Source: Tetrapyrgos nigripes | Taxonomy: Eukaryota > Basidiomycota > Agaricomycetes > Agaricales > Campanellaceae | Direction: 5' to 3' | NCBI GenBank assembly: GCA_013368315.1 | Contig: JAACJM010000026.1 | Span: 62,001 to 126,000, forward strand | DNA: 64,000 nt | Shown: in pieces, positions 36,241 to 47,494 of the stretch | Layout of the letters: the number at the start of each line of letters is the position of its first letter | Position numbering within the stretch: the stretch's first letter is position 1 | Program-made: the position numbers and the translations under genes | The notes under the pieces: generated by a model | Databases searched by the model: none | The model's input: the letters and a program-made list of their open reading frames with translations, nothing else | Told to the model about the DNA's origin: nothing

Positions 36241-39076
36241 ATGGCTTACAACCGCGAGTGGGACAGAGGCAAAGCCGATTCGGCCTCGTATCCCAACAAC
36301 TACGACGATGACTATTACTCTCAGGGGAAACGAAGAAAGTTCAATACAGGAGTGAGTAGTGGTCGAGGTCGTTTTCTGAACCTAGTCTCACCTTCCACTG
36401 TAGGGTTATCAGGTCAACGACAGCTATGATGATTATGCATATGACACCAGCTACCAACAAGGTCGTCCAGGACAGTCTCAAGACTATTCTCAAGACCGCT
36501 CTCGTCCTGGCAACCTCCCCAAGAAGCGTATGCAGGCTTCGGAACCCAGCCCTCACGTCATCTTTCTAGGCCTCGACCCCGATTTTACTGAAGCAGATGT
36601 TTGTAAACTTCCCTTGTCTATTTCCCAAGCTCATCTCTTCTCCAATATTTTAGCTACAAGCATTCCTCAACTCCAAAGGTTGCAGTGTTGAAACTGTGAC
36701 AATAATTCGAGAGAGATCAACAGGCAGTGGCCCATTCGTATTTGCTTTTGCGCATGCATTGACGTTCCTCGCCATTCGATTTATCAAGGTTCTTCAAAGG
36801 GTTTCGGTTTTGCCCAATTCACAAGTTCAGAACACGCTCGCGCTTTCGTGGACCCACTTTTCCCTTTCATCGTAGTGCCACCTCCGGCGTCACATGGTGC
36901 TCTAGCCGCCCAAGCATTCTACAAGGCTGTGGATGCTGGTGCCCCACACAACGGTCGTCGGGTCAAAATCGATTACTCTCAAAGCGCTTCGCCTCATGAA
37001 AAAGGTCGCTTCAACAACCGGGGCGAAAAGAATGAAGGCACTCGTGATATCGGGAATTCTCAAGCTCCCGTCCTACTTTTTCGGGGACTGGACCCGTTGT
37101 CTGGTCCTCAGGCTATACATCAAGCGATGAAGTTTTCCGCAGGTCCCGGAAAGGAAGGTGCCAAGGGTATGAAGAGAATCATCCTGATCAAGGACAAGGT
37201 CACCATGGCCAGTTTTGGTTTTGCATTCGTAGAATTTATTGACATACAGGTTATGTTTTCCTTCCTGTCGTTCATCGTCGCACTAACATGAGCTACAGTC
37301 TGCATCGACTGTCCTAGCCAATTCCTTGTCACCCCAGATTCATCCAAACGGTTTTCAGGATATCTGATAGGCCTGTCGCCGCATCCTTCGCGAATCCCGA
37401 ATCTTTCAAGCCGATACCAGAGATCATGCTGCGCGATGAGGCTTGTCTCACATCTTCCTTGGCGCTGGGTGGTGTCGAAGGCACATGGGTCAGGTATTGG
37501 GATGACACTTCTACCGTGGCCGTCCTGGAGTTCCAGGTAGCACAGCCCGCTCAGCAGCAAACTACATCAGGCGCCGAAAAGGAAAAGAAAGAAAAGAAAA
37601 AGAAGGGTACGTGACCTACTCACCAAGTGACCGTTTCAACCAATCTTTCTCGACAGATGCTGCCCCTCGCCATTCCACCCCAGCTGCTCCCTCTGCTCTT
37701 CCTGTTTCTGACAAACCCGTAACGCTCAACTTTAAGCAACCCAACAAGCAGAGTACATCAGGTATGGAGTACATCCTAGTCAGTCTTGCAAACCATCAAT
37801 TTCACTTTCAGCAGCCACGATCAAACCTCTTGTTCTCGGATTTGCCTCGGATGATGTTTCTCCAGGAGAAGGAACTACTGACGAAATAAACGATGGAAGT
37901 AAAGGTTGGACACCCGCTCTGAAATATTGCTGAATCTTTCTCATAATCTTACATTCAAAGCCTCAACGTCCAAAAAAGTGGCCCCATTGATAGCGAGCAA
38001 AAAGGTGACTTCTTCTAAATTCACTCGTCGAGTACAAACTGAGATTTTCCCTTTCTTTGCAGACTGTCAACAACATCAATAAATGGAATCAAGTACAAGA
38101 AGAGCTCTCTGGTGCCTCTGCTGTGATACCGTCGACTGCGGTAATTATTTCTTGGATTCTGGAAGATTCAGGACCTTGAGCATTCTTACTACCGTTCACT
38201 CAGCAGACTCCCTTGAATGTTTCAAATACAGAACCGCAGATTCAGCGGGTACAGCAGGATGAAGACGAATTCGAATTCGCTGATATTAACAGTCTGAGCT
38301 GTCTTTTATGTGCTCGCCAGTTCAAATCGATGGACCAACTTAAACGACATAACAAGGAATCTGAATTGCATAAGGCTCGCTCTCATCACAGTCCATGGGT
38401 TGAACTTGGATAGCGCTGACATGCTTCTTTTTATGGCCTTTTCGATTTGAATTGGATGGTTTGTCTAAACAGAAGAACTACAAGGACGCAAATCTACGGG
38501 AAATTGCGCGACAAAAATTGCAAGCCCGCCATTCTGGTGGTGTTGGTAATAAAGGAGACCAACCCAAATACCGGGATCGAGCCTCAGAGAGACGTATCCT
38601 CTTCAATCAGCCTGACGCACCCACCATCGAGACCGAGAATGGCTTCGAGATTGGGAAGAAAAGGCAGGCCGAAGGTCCACCACCTCCAGCACGTTCTGCG
38701 ACCCCTCCAGCTCTTAATCCTGGTGAAGACGAGAACAATGTTGGAAACAAGTTGCTCAAGATGATGGGATGGAAACAAGGTACTGGGCTTGGTACGAGTG
38801 GTGAAGGAAGAACAGAACCCATGTGCGTTTCTTGTTAGTTGCCCCTAAATTTGAGACTAACTTTTATCTCTCAAGTAAAACCGCGATCTATGCCGAAGGC
38901 GTTGGTCTCGGTGCCAGTAAGGGTAAGGAAATAGGTTCCTTCACTGCTGCATCGTCTGGGTACCTGGCCATGGCTCAAGATTCGGTGAGTAGTACTTACA
39001 ACGCTTGCTCTCAGGTAAATGTTCAACGTCATTTACATTGTAACGATTTCAGGCCCGTGAACGTTATCAAGCTTGA
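36241..39076 (+). CDS. RNA-binding protein with RRMs, C2H2 finger and G-patch (RBM5/10-like)
   Basis: Likely pre-mRNA splicing regulator in the nucleus. MAYNREWDRGKADSASYPNN opens a Tyr/Asp/Arg-rich region. The first RRM reads SPHVIFLGLDPDFTEADL, with RNP1-like SSKGFGFAQF; the second reads APVLLFRGLDPLSG with ASFGFAFVEF. An OCRE-like or linker part follows, then a C2H2 finger LSCLLCARQFKSMDQLKRHN with KESELHK. YKDANLREIARQKLQAR leads to a G-patch: NVGNKLLKMMGWKQGTGLG, GEGRTEPI, YAEGVGLGASKG. The end is AMAQDSARERYQA. The RRM-finger-G-patch order is that of human RBM5/RBM10. About 750 aa with ten or more introns. I did not see a RanBP2 finger. Confidence 0.85.
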
Positions 39077-39187
39077 AGGCTTACGTCTCTCTCTCTCTTT
39101 GTTTGAATATATATCCATGTTACCGTACTAGATAGCAATGTCCGTAATGTAACAGGAGGACTAAAACCATTGCAAGTCTCATCGAAA

Positions 39188-40335
39188 TCAAGCCAATGCA
39201 ATTCCTAAAGCGAGACCGAATCCAATGCAAGCTTTCACAGTTCCCAATCCAATAGCGCCGTTGTTGTCACTCTGAGTTTGGGTAGGATTTGCAGACTCAG
39301 ATGAGCCTGTGCTTGAGCCTGATGTGACAGGGGCCAGGGTGGAGGACTGGACTGGAGAAGTTGCAGACAAGGAAAGAGTGCTTTGTCCGACTTCAACAGT
39401 TAAATAGTTAGCCTGTGTAGCCTCAAATTAGTTCAACTAGTAACGACAGATGCACTTAAATTCACATACAGCGACTATGTTTCCCAAGCCACTGTCCTGT
39501 TTGAATGAACAGTATTCTTCAGACGGAACTGTAGGCGGAAAGCACATGAACCACTTACCTTGACATAAGCATTCAAGTCAAATTTGGAGACTCCGATGTT
39601 GGGTTGCGAGAGATCTGCAGGGGCTTTGAAACTGGAGGGTTGTTCGAAGAGAATGATAACATAACTAGATAGAAACGTCAGCTGAGAAATATTGAGCGAA
39701 AAGACGAGCGAGGACAAACCGATGGGGACCGCTGCCTGAAGCAGGGGCTGGCCCAGCATACTCGGTGATGGCTGTAGCCGAAGAGTTGGAGACTTCGTTG
39801 TCTGGTACATAGAATGAACGGGCTTGGGACAATCTTAGGGGAGCGTAGGCCGAGAATTACGTACTGGACACGGCAACACCATTCACAAGCCAGTGGCGAG
39901 TGACCGAACTCGTATCCGAGCCAACAACATCAGCGTCAACCATAGCCAAAGTATAAGCACCGGAAAGGCTGACAGATGAGTTGGCAGCCTCAACCTTGAT
40001 TTTAGGGGTCGGCCCAACCTCTGAGGCATCGAGTGTGAAATTGACTGATTGCCATGAGCGGAGAGTACTTACGCTCTTGGGTGACACCTTGACCGGGAGT
40101 TAAATCTCCAACGCCTAATCAAATTAATGAGAGGAAGAACGGGCAAGGAAGACTAGTGCTCACCGTCGTAATTGATGGTCAAGAGCGCAGACGGATCGAA
40201 AGTCGACAAGAGAGAAGGGACGATGCCAGACTGAGTGAAATGAGCTTCTATGCCTTCGATACGGAAAGCGGGCGAGTCCGACTGGGCAGAAACGAAAGGA
40301 AGGATTGCAGCAAAAAGGAGTGACAAGGCAAACAT
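39188..40335 (-). CDS. Secreted, GPI-anchored PEBP-like protein
   Basis: Phosphatidylethanolamine-binding protein fold at the cell surface. Signal peptide MFALSLLFAAILPFVSAQSD. The body has GIVPSLLSTFDPSALLTINY, a DPDxP-region equivalent YTLAMVDADVVGSD, RHWLVNGVAV (the HWL motif), AITEYAGPAPASGSGPHRYV (GxGxHRY motif) and ILFEQPSSF. FDLNAYVKDSGLGNIVAANY follows, a standard PEBP C-terminal segment. A Ser/Thr-rich stretch and a hydrophobic tail, VKACIGFGLALGIALA, with a likely omega site in QSDNNGA, indicate a GPI anchor. Ligand and role are unknown. Divergent from RFC1 with 117 bp between start codons. Confidence 0.85.
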
Positions 40336-40405
40336 GATAGTTGGAGAACAAGAAATTGACACAGCAAACGTGCCAAGCCCGAGAGGAAAGCGTGACTTGA
40401 ATTTG

Positions 40406-40417
40406 ACGCGTTTCGCG
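40406..40417. promoter_or_regulatory. Fused MCB/SCB motif (ACGCGTTTCGCG) upstream of RFC1
   Basis: ACGCGT at 40406-40411 runs straight into TTTCGCG at 40411-40417, the reverse complement of CGCGAAA. It ends 35 bp before the RFC1 ATG, in the gap shared with the PEBP gene. In yeasts these are the MBF and SBF boxes of G1/S genes; here function is inferred. Confidence 0.55.
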
Positions 40418-40452
40418 TTTCGACTCGTCAACAGTTCTTGCTCTTGCCCACA

Positions 40453-43400
40453 ATGCCGCCCAAACCAAAACCACCTCCACCAGGCAAGGACATTCGCAGC
40501 TTTTTTGGCACTCAGCCATCTTCTTCAAGTGAGTCTTTGTCCTCCTCGTTTCTCTCATTCTGACTTTGTCTCAGGTCCAAGTAAAGTGTGAGTCAACGTC
40601 GCGTCCTGCTATACTAACCCGCTGAGTTTACCTCAGGAGCTCATCCAAGAAGGCACACTCGTACGTCACGTCGCGGTACTGTGAAACCTTGTACTCATTG
40701 TCTACTACGAATCGGCAGATCACAACCTGTAGTACGTTGACTCGCTCGACCAATTTTCGTCTCTCACTATTTCCCAAAGCCTTCTTCCACCTCGAAGCAA
40801 GAAGTCATAGAAATTGACAGTGACGGTGAACTATCAGCACCGAAGAAATCTGCCTCTACCCATAAAAGCAAGCCAGTACCTTCCGAGCAACCTTCTTCCA
40901 GTAAACCAAACGACTCGAATACATTTTCTAGTGCAAAAGAGCCTCAGAAATATGCCAAACGCAAAAAACACAATGTGCTACTCTCCAGCGATGACGAGGA
41001 CGAGACTCCTCCAAAGAAGAAAGCTGCAGCCGCAAATGCGACATCGACCAAACCGAAACCTCGACCTTCCATAACCAAGAAAGAAGACGATGATTTCGAC
41101 CCCATGGACGTAGACGATGACCAGCCAGCCAAACCAGTCAAATCAACAAGCAAAAAAGGTGCATCCGCAAAGGAGCTTAAGGCCAGTACTTCAGAGGCGA
41201 AGGGGAAAAAGGTGGCAGCAGAAGGGAAACAAGAAACGAAAAAGTCAAAGTGCGTCGAGTTTCTTGTTTCCTCTTTAGTTTAAATTGAAGTGAGGCCATG
41301 TAGTTGGGCTGCCATGCAGGCTGCTAGACTCGCGCGTGGTGGTCCTGCTGCGCCTGGTTCCAAGGAAGTACCTGACGGTGAACCGGATTGTTTGGCGGGT
41401 CTTGCCTTCGTTTTTACCGGAGAACTGAGTAGTTTCTCTCGAGAAGAAGCGCTTGACCTTGCAAAGCGATTTGGAGGGTAAGTTGCTGTTCTTGCCTGTC
41501 TCTTATTATCTTTGTCTGATGGGCATCTATAGCCGTGTTGTAGGTCAGCCTTCTTCAAAGACAGACTATGTTGTCTTGGGTGAAGATGCAGGGCCTAGTA
41601 AACTGAAAGCCATCGAGAAGCACGGTCTCAAGACTCTCGACGAGGATGCATTTCTGAACCTCATTGCCACACGGAAAGGTCCCGGCTCGAATGGTAAAGG
41701 TTTGGACGAAAAGACGAAGAAGAAGTTGCAGAAGGAGCAGGATGCGATCAAGACTGCAGCGAAAGAAATGGAACAGCGCGAGCTAGAAGCAGCGAAGTCG
41801 AGTGGAAATCTTGCAAGGTGAAAAGATACATTATCTCTTCCTCAAGCACCTGACCGAAACCATCCAGTGCAAAGAATATTGACCCTTCGATGCAGCTGTG
41901 GACGACAAGATACGCTCCACAGTCATTGAAAGACGTTTGCGGGAACAAGGGCCAAGTAGAGAAGCTGGAACAATGGCTAAAGGACTGGTAAGTGTCTAGT
42001 CGAAACTGATATCACTCTCGCCGCTCATCCTCGCAGGCCAACGAGTCTGAAAGCAGGCTTCAAGAAACCTGGCAAAAACGGCATGAACATGTATCGTGCC
42101 GTTCTGATTAGTGGATCCCCCGGCATTGGCAAGACGACGAGCGCGCATTTGTGCGCCAAATTGGCTGGGTTCACACCAATTGAGCTAAATGCCAGTGACA
42201 CGAGGAGCAAGAAACTGGTCGAGGTGCGTGTTTGAGTCGCTATGTGTGTTATTGTCGCTCATACAAATTCTAGAATGGCATGAATATCAATAACACTTCC
42301 TTGGATAGCTTTGTCACTGGTCGTAGTGTAAGTGTCATGTCTGTTCTTCTGACTCATTGTCCCTCATTCGGTCCCAAAGTCAGCAAGTTCTTCTACCGTC
42401 ACTTTGACCGATAGGACATGTCTCATAATGGATGAAGTTGATGGCATGTCGGCTGGGGATAGAGGTGGTGTCGGTGCATTGAATGCCCTTATAAAGAAGA
42501 CCAAGGTAAGCTCGCACCCTCGTCTCTGTTTAATGGAATGCAAACTGTTCCTAGATTCCTATTATTTGCATCGCAAACGACCGAAACGCCCAAAAGCTCA
42601 AACCTCTCATGGGGACGACTTTCAATCTTTCGTTCCAAAAGTAAGTGCATTCTATCAAAACTGTGTCATGCTGACTGGCTTTGCTAGACCGCAGGTATCC
42701 ATGATTCGATCCAGAATACTCTCAATTGTTTTCAAGTAAGCTCGGGCTCTCGCAAAGCTATCTGGTCAATCTGATCAGTCTATTAGGGAGAAGATGAAGA
42801 TTCCTGCCAACGTCATTGATCAGCTCATCTCAGGCTCACAATCGGACATCAGGCAGGTCTTGAACATGCTGTCGACTTGGAAGTTGTCCAGCAACAGTAT
42901 GACCTTCGACGAAAGTAAAGACTTGTGAGTGTCTCCCCTTCCGACACTGTATCATCGTCTGATCCAGTGTAACGTCGTTCAGAGCGAAAATGAACGAGAA
43001 GTATGCGATCTTGAGTCCTTTCGATATCACGTCGAAAATGCTTGGCCCATATCTGTTTTCAAAGAATTCGCGGGAGACCTTAGGCCAGAAGATGGATTAT
43101 TACTTCCAGGATCATTCTTTTGTTCCTCTTTTCATTCAGGTGACGTTTACACGATGCCGTTCGCAGGTCTTTGCTGACAGTAAATAGGAGAACTATTTGA
43201 AAACTCAACCATCCAGGATACGCGACCTTGATGGACCAGACAAAGTCCTGAAGCACCTGAAGCTGATGGATGAAGCCGCTTCATCTCTATCGGATGCTGA
43301 CCTGGTTGATGGGATGATACATGGGTATTATATCTTGCTTGACGTGGTGAAAGTCGTTTAAAACTGGTTTTAGGTCTGAGCAGCATTGGTCATTGATGCC

Positions 43401-44273
43401 ACTTCATGCCGTCTGCTCGACAGTCCGACCCGCTTCTTGTTTATATGGCCCGGGTGTGCACTATGGAGGACCCAATGCGATGTCTTTCCCGCAGTAAGAT
43501 CTTGACATCGTTTTTATCCCGTAAATTCACTAAGAATTCCCGTTTCAGATGGCTGGGTCAGAACTCCAAGCAGAACAAACTCAGTCGCCAGCTAGGGGAC
43601 GTTCAGACTCACATGCGATTGAAGGTATCAGGAGACAAATCCGAAATCCGCCAGTCCTATGTCCCGGCTATTTATCCGTCTATCGTCCAGCCTCTGATTG
43701 ACGAAGGATCGGTACGTTGAGCATGCCACCTACATACCGACGACACTAACTTTACACTTTTGCAGAACGCGATTGAAGACGTTATTCAAACCATGGATGA
43801 ATACTACCTGTCCCGTGAAGACTGGGATACCATTGTCGAACTTGGGGTCGACAATCGCAAAGATGAATTAGTCCTCAAGAAGATACCAGCGGCTGTGAAG
43901 AGTTCGTTCACCAGAAAGTATGTGTTTTCTCACCTATGTACCCACTCAACATCTGATGCCTGCCAACAGGTACAACTCTTCGGATCATCCAATACCATTC
44001 CACAAGGCCCAGGACCTTGGGAAAGTCCCAAAGAAACTCGCAGCTGAAGCTATTCCTGATCTAGAGGAAGCATTTGATGTAAGTTTATCTGTAACTTCCA
44101 TTGTGTTGACAAGACCCATTTATGCGCGACTATAGCTTGATGAGGCGGTTGATGAAGTGTCGGATGACGACCAGAAGAACGGCAGCAAGGATTCAGACGA
44201 TGTTAGGAACGATAAACTCATAAAGGCCCCGAAGAAAAAGGCAGCTGCAAAATCGACGAAGGCCAAGAAGTAG
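40453..44273 (+). CDS. RFC1: Replication factor C large subunit
   Basis: Large subunit of the PCNA clamp loader. [20 protein letters not shown] opens with a PIP-like IRSFF motif, then a Lys/Ser/Asp-rich tail. The BRCT domain is [40 protein letters not shown] and [13 protein letters not shown]. The AAA+ part follows: [20 protein letters not shown], Walker [31 protein letters not shown], Walker [38 protein letters not shown]. The RFC1 C-terminal domain has [27 protein letters not shown] and [19 protein letters not shown] basic Lys-rich end ([14 protein letters not shown]) closes at 44273. About 940 aa with many introns. Start is the clear ATG. Confidence 0.96.
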
Positions 44274-44948
44274 AATAGTGTCATATATGTAATGGCAGAT
44301 GTTATATATGCAGGATTGTTTTGAGATTTACAGCCACTAAGCTCAGAGACGAGCACAGGATCATTCGGTAGTTCAGTTTTCTAGATGTTGTTGAGTGCGA
44401 CGGCACTGTCATGTTGCTGTCATGCTTCGAGAGTACCTCAACACCTCAGACGTGAACGCATGAAATCTCGGAGGCAGGTTGAACTACATTCCTGAAGAGA
44501 AAAAGTCAAATTTACAAAGGCCTGGTACGAGGAAGCTGATAGATAGATAGATTACACCGCTACCGGAAAAGCTACCTAGGATTGTAGATTACACCCAGGT
44601 GTAACGAGAAGGAGCTCTTCCGTGGACCCACTTGCTGGATCAGCGGGGCAAGCAACAGCGGGGTAGGGGCAATGTCCTGGAGAAGACCAGGGTAGACCAT
44701 CTACACAACTGAAGCGCTGTAGGCAGGCGCAGAGACATATGTGACCCATCTCTGTGCGAGAAAGACAAGAATGGGCTACTACAAGATACATATACATAAC
44801 CTGGACAGGGCAGGAAAGAAAAGCAAGAGAGAGAAAGAAAGAAATAACATACAGCAAAGAAAAGGAACAGAGAGACAGCCAACCCTAGTGGCCAAGAAAA
44901 AAAACAAGAAAGAAAAATGGCTGCAGCAATCTGAGAACCACGCACCCA
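44274..44948. other. Intergenic gap with purine-rich tract
   Basis: 675 bp without a supported gene. It holds a short GATA-type repeat near 44534-44548 and a long A/G-rich stretch at about 44810-44925. Open frames across it are low-complexity shadows. Confidence 0.45.
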
Positions 44949-45659
44949 TCATTCCCGTTCGTCAGTCCAAATCTCATCAATCCTTGGAATGTCACACTTC
45001 TCCTTCCAAACAATCAGCATTTCATGGAGCATTCTAGCAGTGTCCGGGACCAGCCTTCGATTGAAAACCCAATCCCTGAATGAGTGGAACGCATCGGTGT
45101 TGGATAGAGACGTGTTTGGATCGAGAGAGCCAGCGAGCATGAATTCAGAACGGAGAGCAACGATCTCGGGGATACGATCACACTGTATGATTACATAGGT
45201 TGCAGAAACGACAAAGTTTGGCTGCTGGATCGTCGTCCGGCTGAGGTGTTCTACCTGGCAAGCACCAGAAAACCCAAGGCGAGACTATATCACGAAGGAG
45301 ACGTGTGAGGGACCTGCGGTGACGATGATGGTTGACCTGCAGGGGGTAGTGGCGCAAGCAAAGGACCGGGGAGCGAGCTTGCTCATCTTTTTCGGGATCA
45401 GTTGGTTCGATACGCTCACGCAACAAAGACAGGCAACTGAAGGAGTTGATTTGGGAGAGGAGGAAAGCATTAGAGGAGAGACGTCTTTGATGATCATGTC
45501 GATTTGTGGTTCAGAAAGGTACTCGTTGGGGGGCAGAAACAACGGACTGGAGTCAGGAGAGTGGGGGAGGTTGCGAAGAATGTAGTCCAAGTCTGATAGC
45601 CAGCAAGGAAGGAGCAGTGTACTATCGTTTCTGTCACGCGGAGGCTGGTCAATTTCCAA
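44949..45659 (-). CDS. Hypothetical protein, exon structure unresolved
   Basis: Not recognised. The first exon reads MEIDQPPRDRNDSTLLLPCW, LSDLDYILRNLPHSPDSSPL and FLPPNEYLSEPQIDMIIKDV. After about 45480 two frames are both open: one continues to FACATTPCRSTII and can splice (39-nt intron near 45246-45284) to a frame ending IPEIVALRSEFMLAGSLD and WKEKCDIPRIDEIWTDERE; the other holds SLLRERIEPTDPEKDEQARS, LTRLLRDIVSPWVFWCLPGR and DDPAAKLCRFCNL. The second frame looks more protein-like but I find no good splice pair that enters it. This could be a real fast-evolving gene with an unusual intron, a frameshifted pseudogene, or a sequencing error. About 200-230 aa if intact. Confidence 0.4.
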
Positions 45660-45859
45660 ACCCTCCTCGTAATTTGATCATTTTTTCATTGTCCTTACCT
45701 GCGCTCTTCTACAAAATATTTAACCCTGAAAAACTTAATTACTCCTCTTGTCTGGTCGGTGATGACGGGTGCTAGGGAGTATTGCTCGATGTTCTGAATG
45801 AGTAGTGGGTGATAGTGGCCTGCAGGTGAGTAAACTGTGCTAAGAACGAAAGGCAATCT

Positions 45860-46700
45860 GGTTGACTTTCCGCTATCATTTTTCTACAAAACCCAAAGCC
45901 CGAGTTGCAGTTTTGTTAACAACGTTGGGACCTTCAACTTCGCCTGGAATACGTTCATCGGCCAGACTCGCAGCTCAGGAAGAAGTTCACAAGCGGCCGA
46001 CTCCCAGAGAGCTTGTAGGATCCAAGGACACCCCGATACAATTTTTTTTTCCAATCTACCATTATCTCCTTCCATAGAACAAGACAGACGACTCACATCG
46101 ATCCACTCATCATAACGACTACACCTTCACCTTGTGGTTCGTGCAGGTGATCCACATGCAAAATTCAACCTGCCAGACTCTCCCCCCGAATGTAAAGCTT
46201 GCCACCCTCCTTCCCTATGACCATGCTACGGACCCGTTGTATCACTGCAGTTCCTGCGGAAACTCAGCAGTGGAAGACCGGGTGATGGTCTTCGCCTCTG
46301 GCGCGAGCATAAATTGGCTGGTGATCGAAATACCAGTCTCATCGGGAAGTGTCTGCGATGGACAATGGAAGCAACTACTTGCCGTGACATAAAGGAGAGT
46401 CGCTCACCTGGTCCTTTGTGACATTTGGGCCACTGGCCGCCCAAGTACGACCCATGGAGGTGTCTCTTCTGTGGCGAGCAACTTGGCGACCGATTACATT
46501 GATACCCAGAAAATGGTCCCCTCTTTGCGCGTTCCCCGATGCAGACAGAGGTGTCGCCTGCTCTACGAGCCGTCGTGCACGCCTGCCAAGGCCTGGCCAA
46601 GGCTATTATCAGGCCCTCAACTCGGTCTTCCTCATGATGTGCAGCGGTATTTCATACTGCAGTGAAAGCTTCAGGCGAGACTTCGGTTGATTCGTGCATC
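45860..46700 (+). pseudogene. Possible decayed coding region
   Basis: Several short, protein-like stretches on the plus strand in changing frames: ARLAAQEEVHKRPTPRELVG near 45960-46020, CKACHPPS near 46190, KYDPWRCLFCGEQLGDRLH near 46440-46495 (a CxxC pair) and ALRAVVHACQGLAKAIIRPS near 46560-46620. Stops separate them and I find no consistent set of splice sites. I cannot name a family. It may be a broken gene or a multi-exon gene that I cannot assemble. Confidence 0.25.
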
Positions 46701-47018
46701 ACCTCTGCCTTGGCTGAGTGGTTTCACTTGTTGCTCCAAGTTTAGAGCGGATCCTACCCCAATGGACCAGCCAGACTAGCCTCTGCTTTCTCTTCAGGCT
46801 AAACCGGGACACTGTGCTTGGGGAAGTTTGATATCTGGGTGTAGCTCTATGTAGTCTTCGCCACCTTGGAGGCTCGTTGAAAAGTCCGTGGCGCCCGCAC
46901 GCGCAGAATCCAGGCATCGCAGCTGCAGTCTCAATTCGACGATGTAAACGCGAGACAGTCCCCGTGTCTTCCCGTGATATTGGAGATAAAGCGGTCGTTC
47001 TCGGAGAGATTCCCAAAA

Positions 47019-47494
47019 GGTTACGCCCGGAAAAGAAGTCAGCTAAGGCTGGATCGTATAGAGGCATTCTCGACGGCGTGCATGAAGGAGACTGTTGCAA
47101 AAAGGTTGCTTTTTTCCTCACGAGATTGACGGGAAAGGTTACGCCCGGAAAAGAAGTATCAGCTAAGGCTGGATCGTATAGAGGCATTCTCGACGGCGTG
47201 CATGAAGGAGACTGTTGCAAAAAGGTTGCTTTTTTCCTCACGGGATTGACGGGAAAGGTTACGCCCGGAAAAGAAGTATCAGCTAAGGCTGGATCGTATA
47301 GAGGCCTTCTCGACGGCGCGCATGAAGGAGACTTTTGCAAAAAGGTTGCTTTTTTCCTCATGGGATTGACGGGAAAGGTTACACCCGGAAAAGAAGTATC
47401 AGCTAAGGCTGAATCGTATTGAAGCTTTCTCGACGGTGTGCATGAAGGAGATTTTTGTAAAAAGGTTGCTTTTTTCCTCATGGGATTGACGGGA
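47019..47494. repeat. Four-copy 120-bp tandem minisatellite
   Basis: Copies run 47019-47136 (118 bp, lacks TA), 47137-47256, 47257-47376 and 47377-47494. Each starts GGTTACGCCCGGAAAAGAAG. Copies 1 and 2 are nearly identical; 3 and 4 diverge stepwise. As 120 is divisible by three, long frames open on both strands by repetition; the minus frame (46699-47481) stays open in all copies while the plus frame hits TGA in copy 4. No known protein repeat is recognised. Confidence 0.9.

Noticed and set aside
44800..44925. Purine-rich tract considered as a transposon end or regulatory element
   Set aside because: No terminal inverted repeat, target duplication or coding content was seen around it; low complexity only.
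46877..47422. 181-aa plus-strand frame across the minisatellite
   Set aside because: It is open only because the unit is 120 bp, and it stops inside copy 4 (TGA at 47420). No recognised domain.
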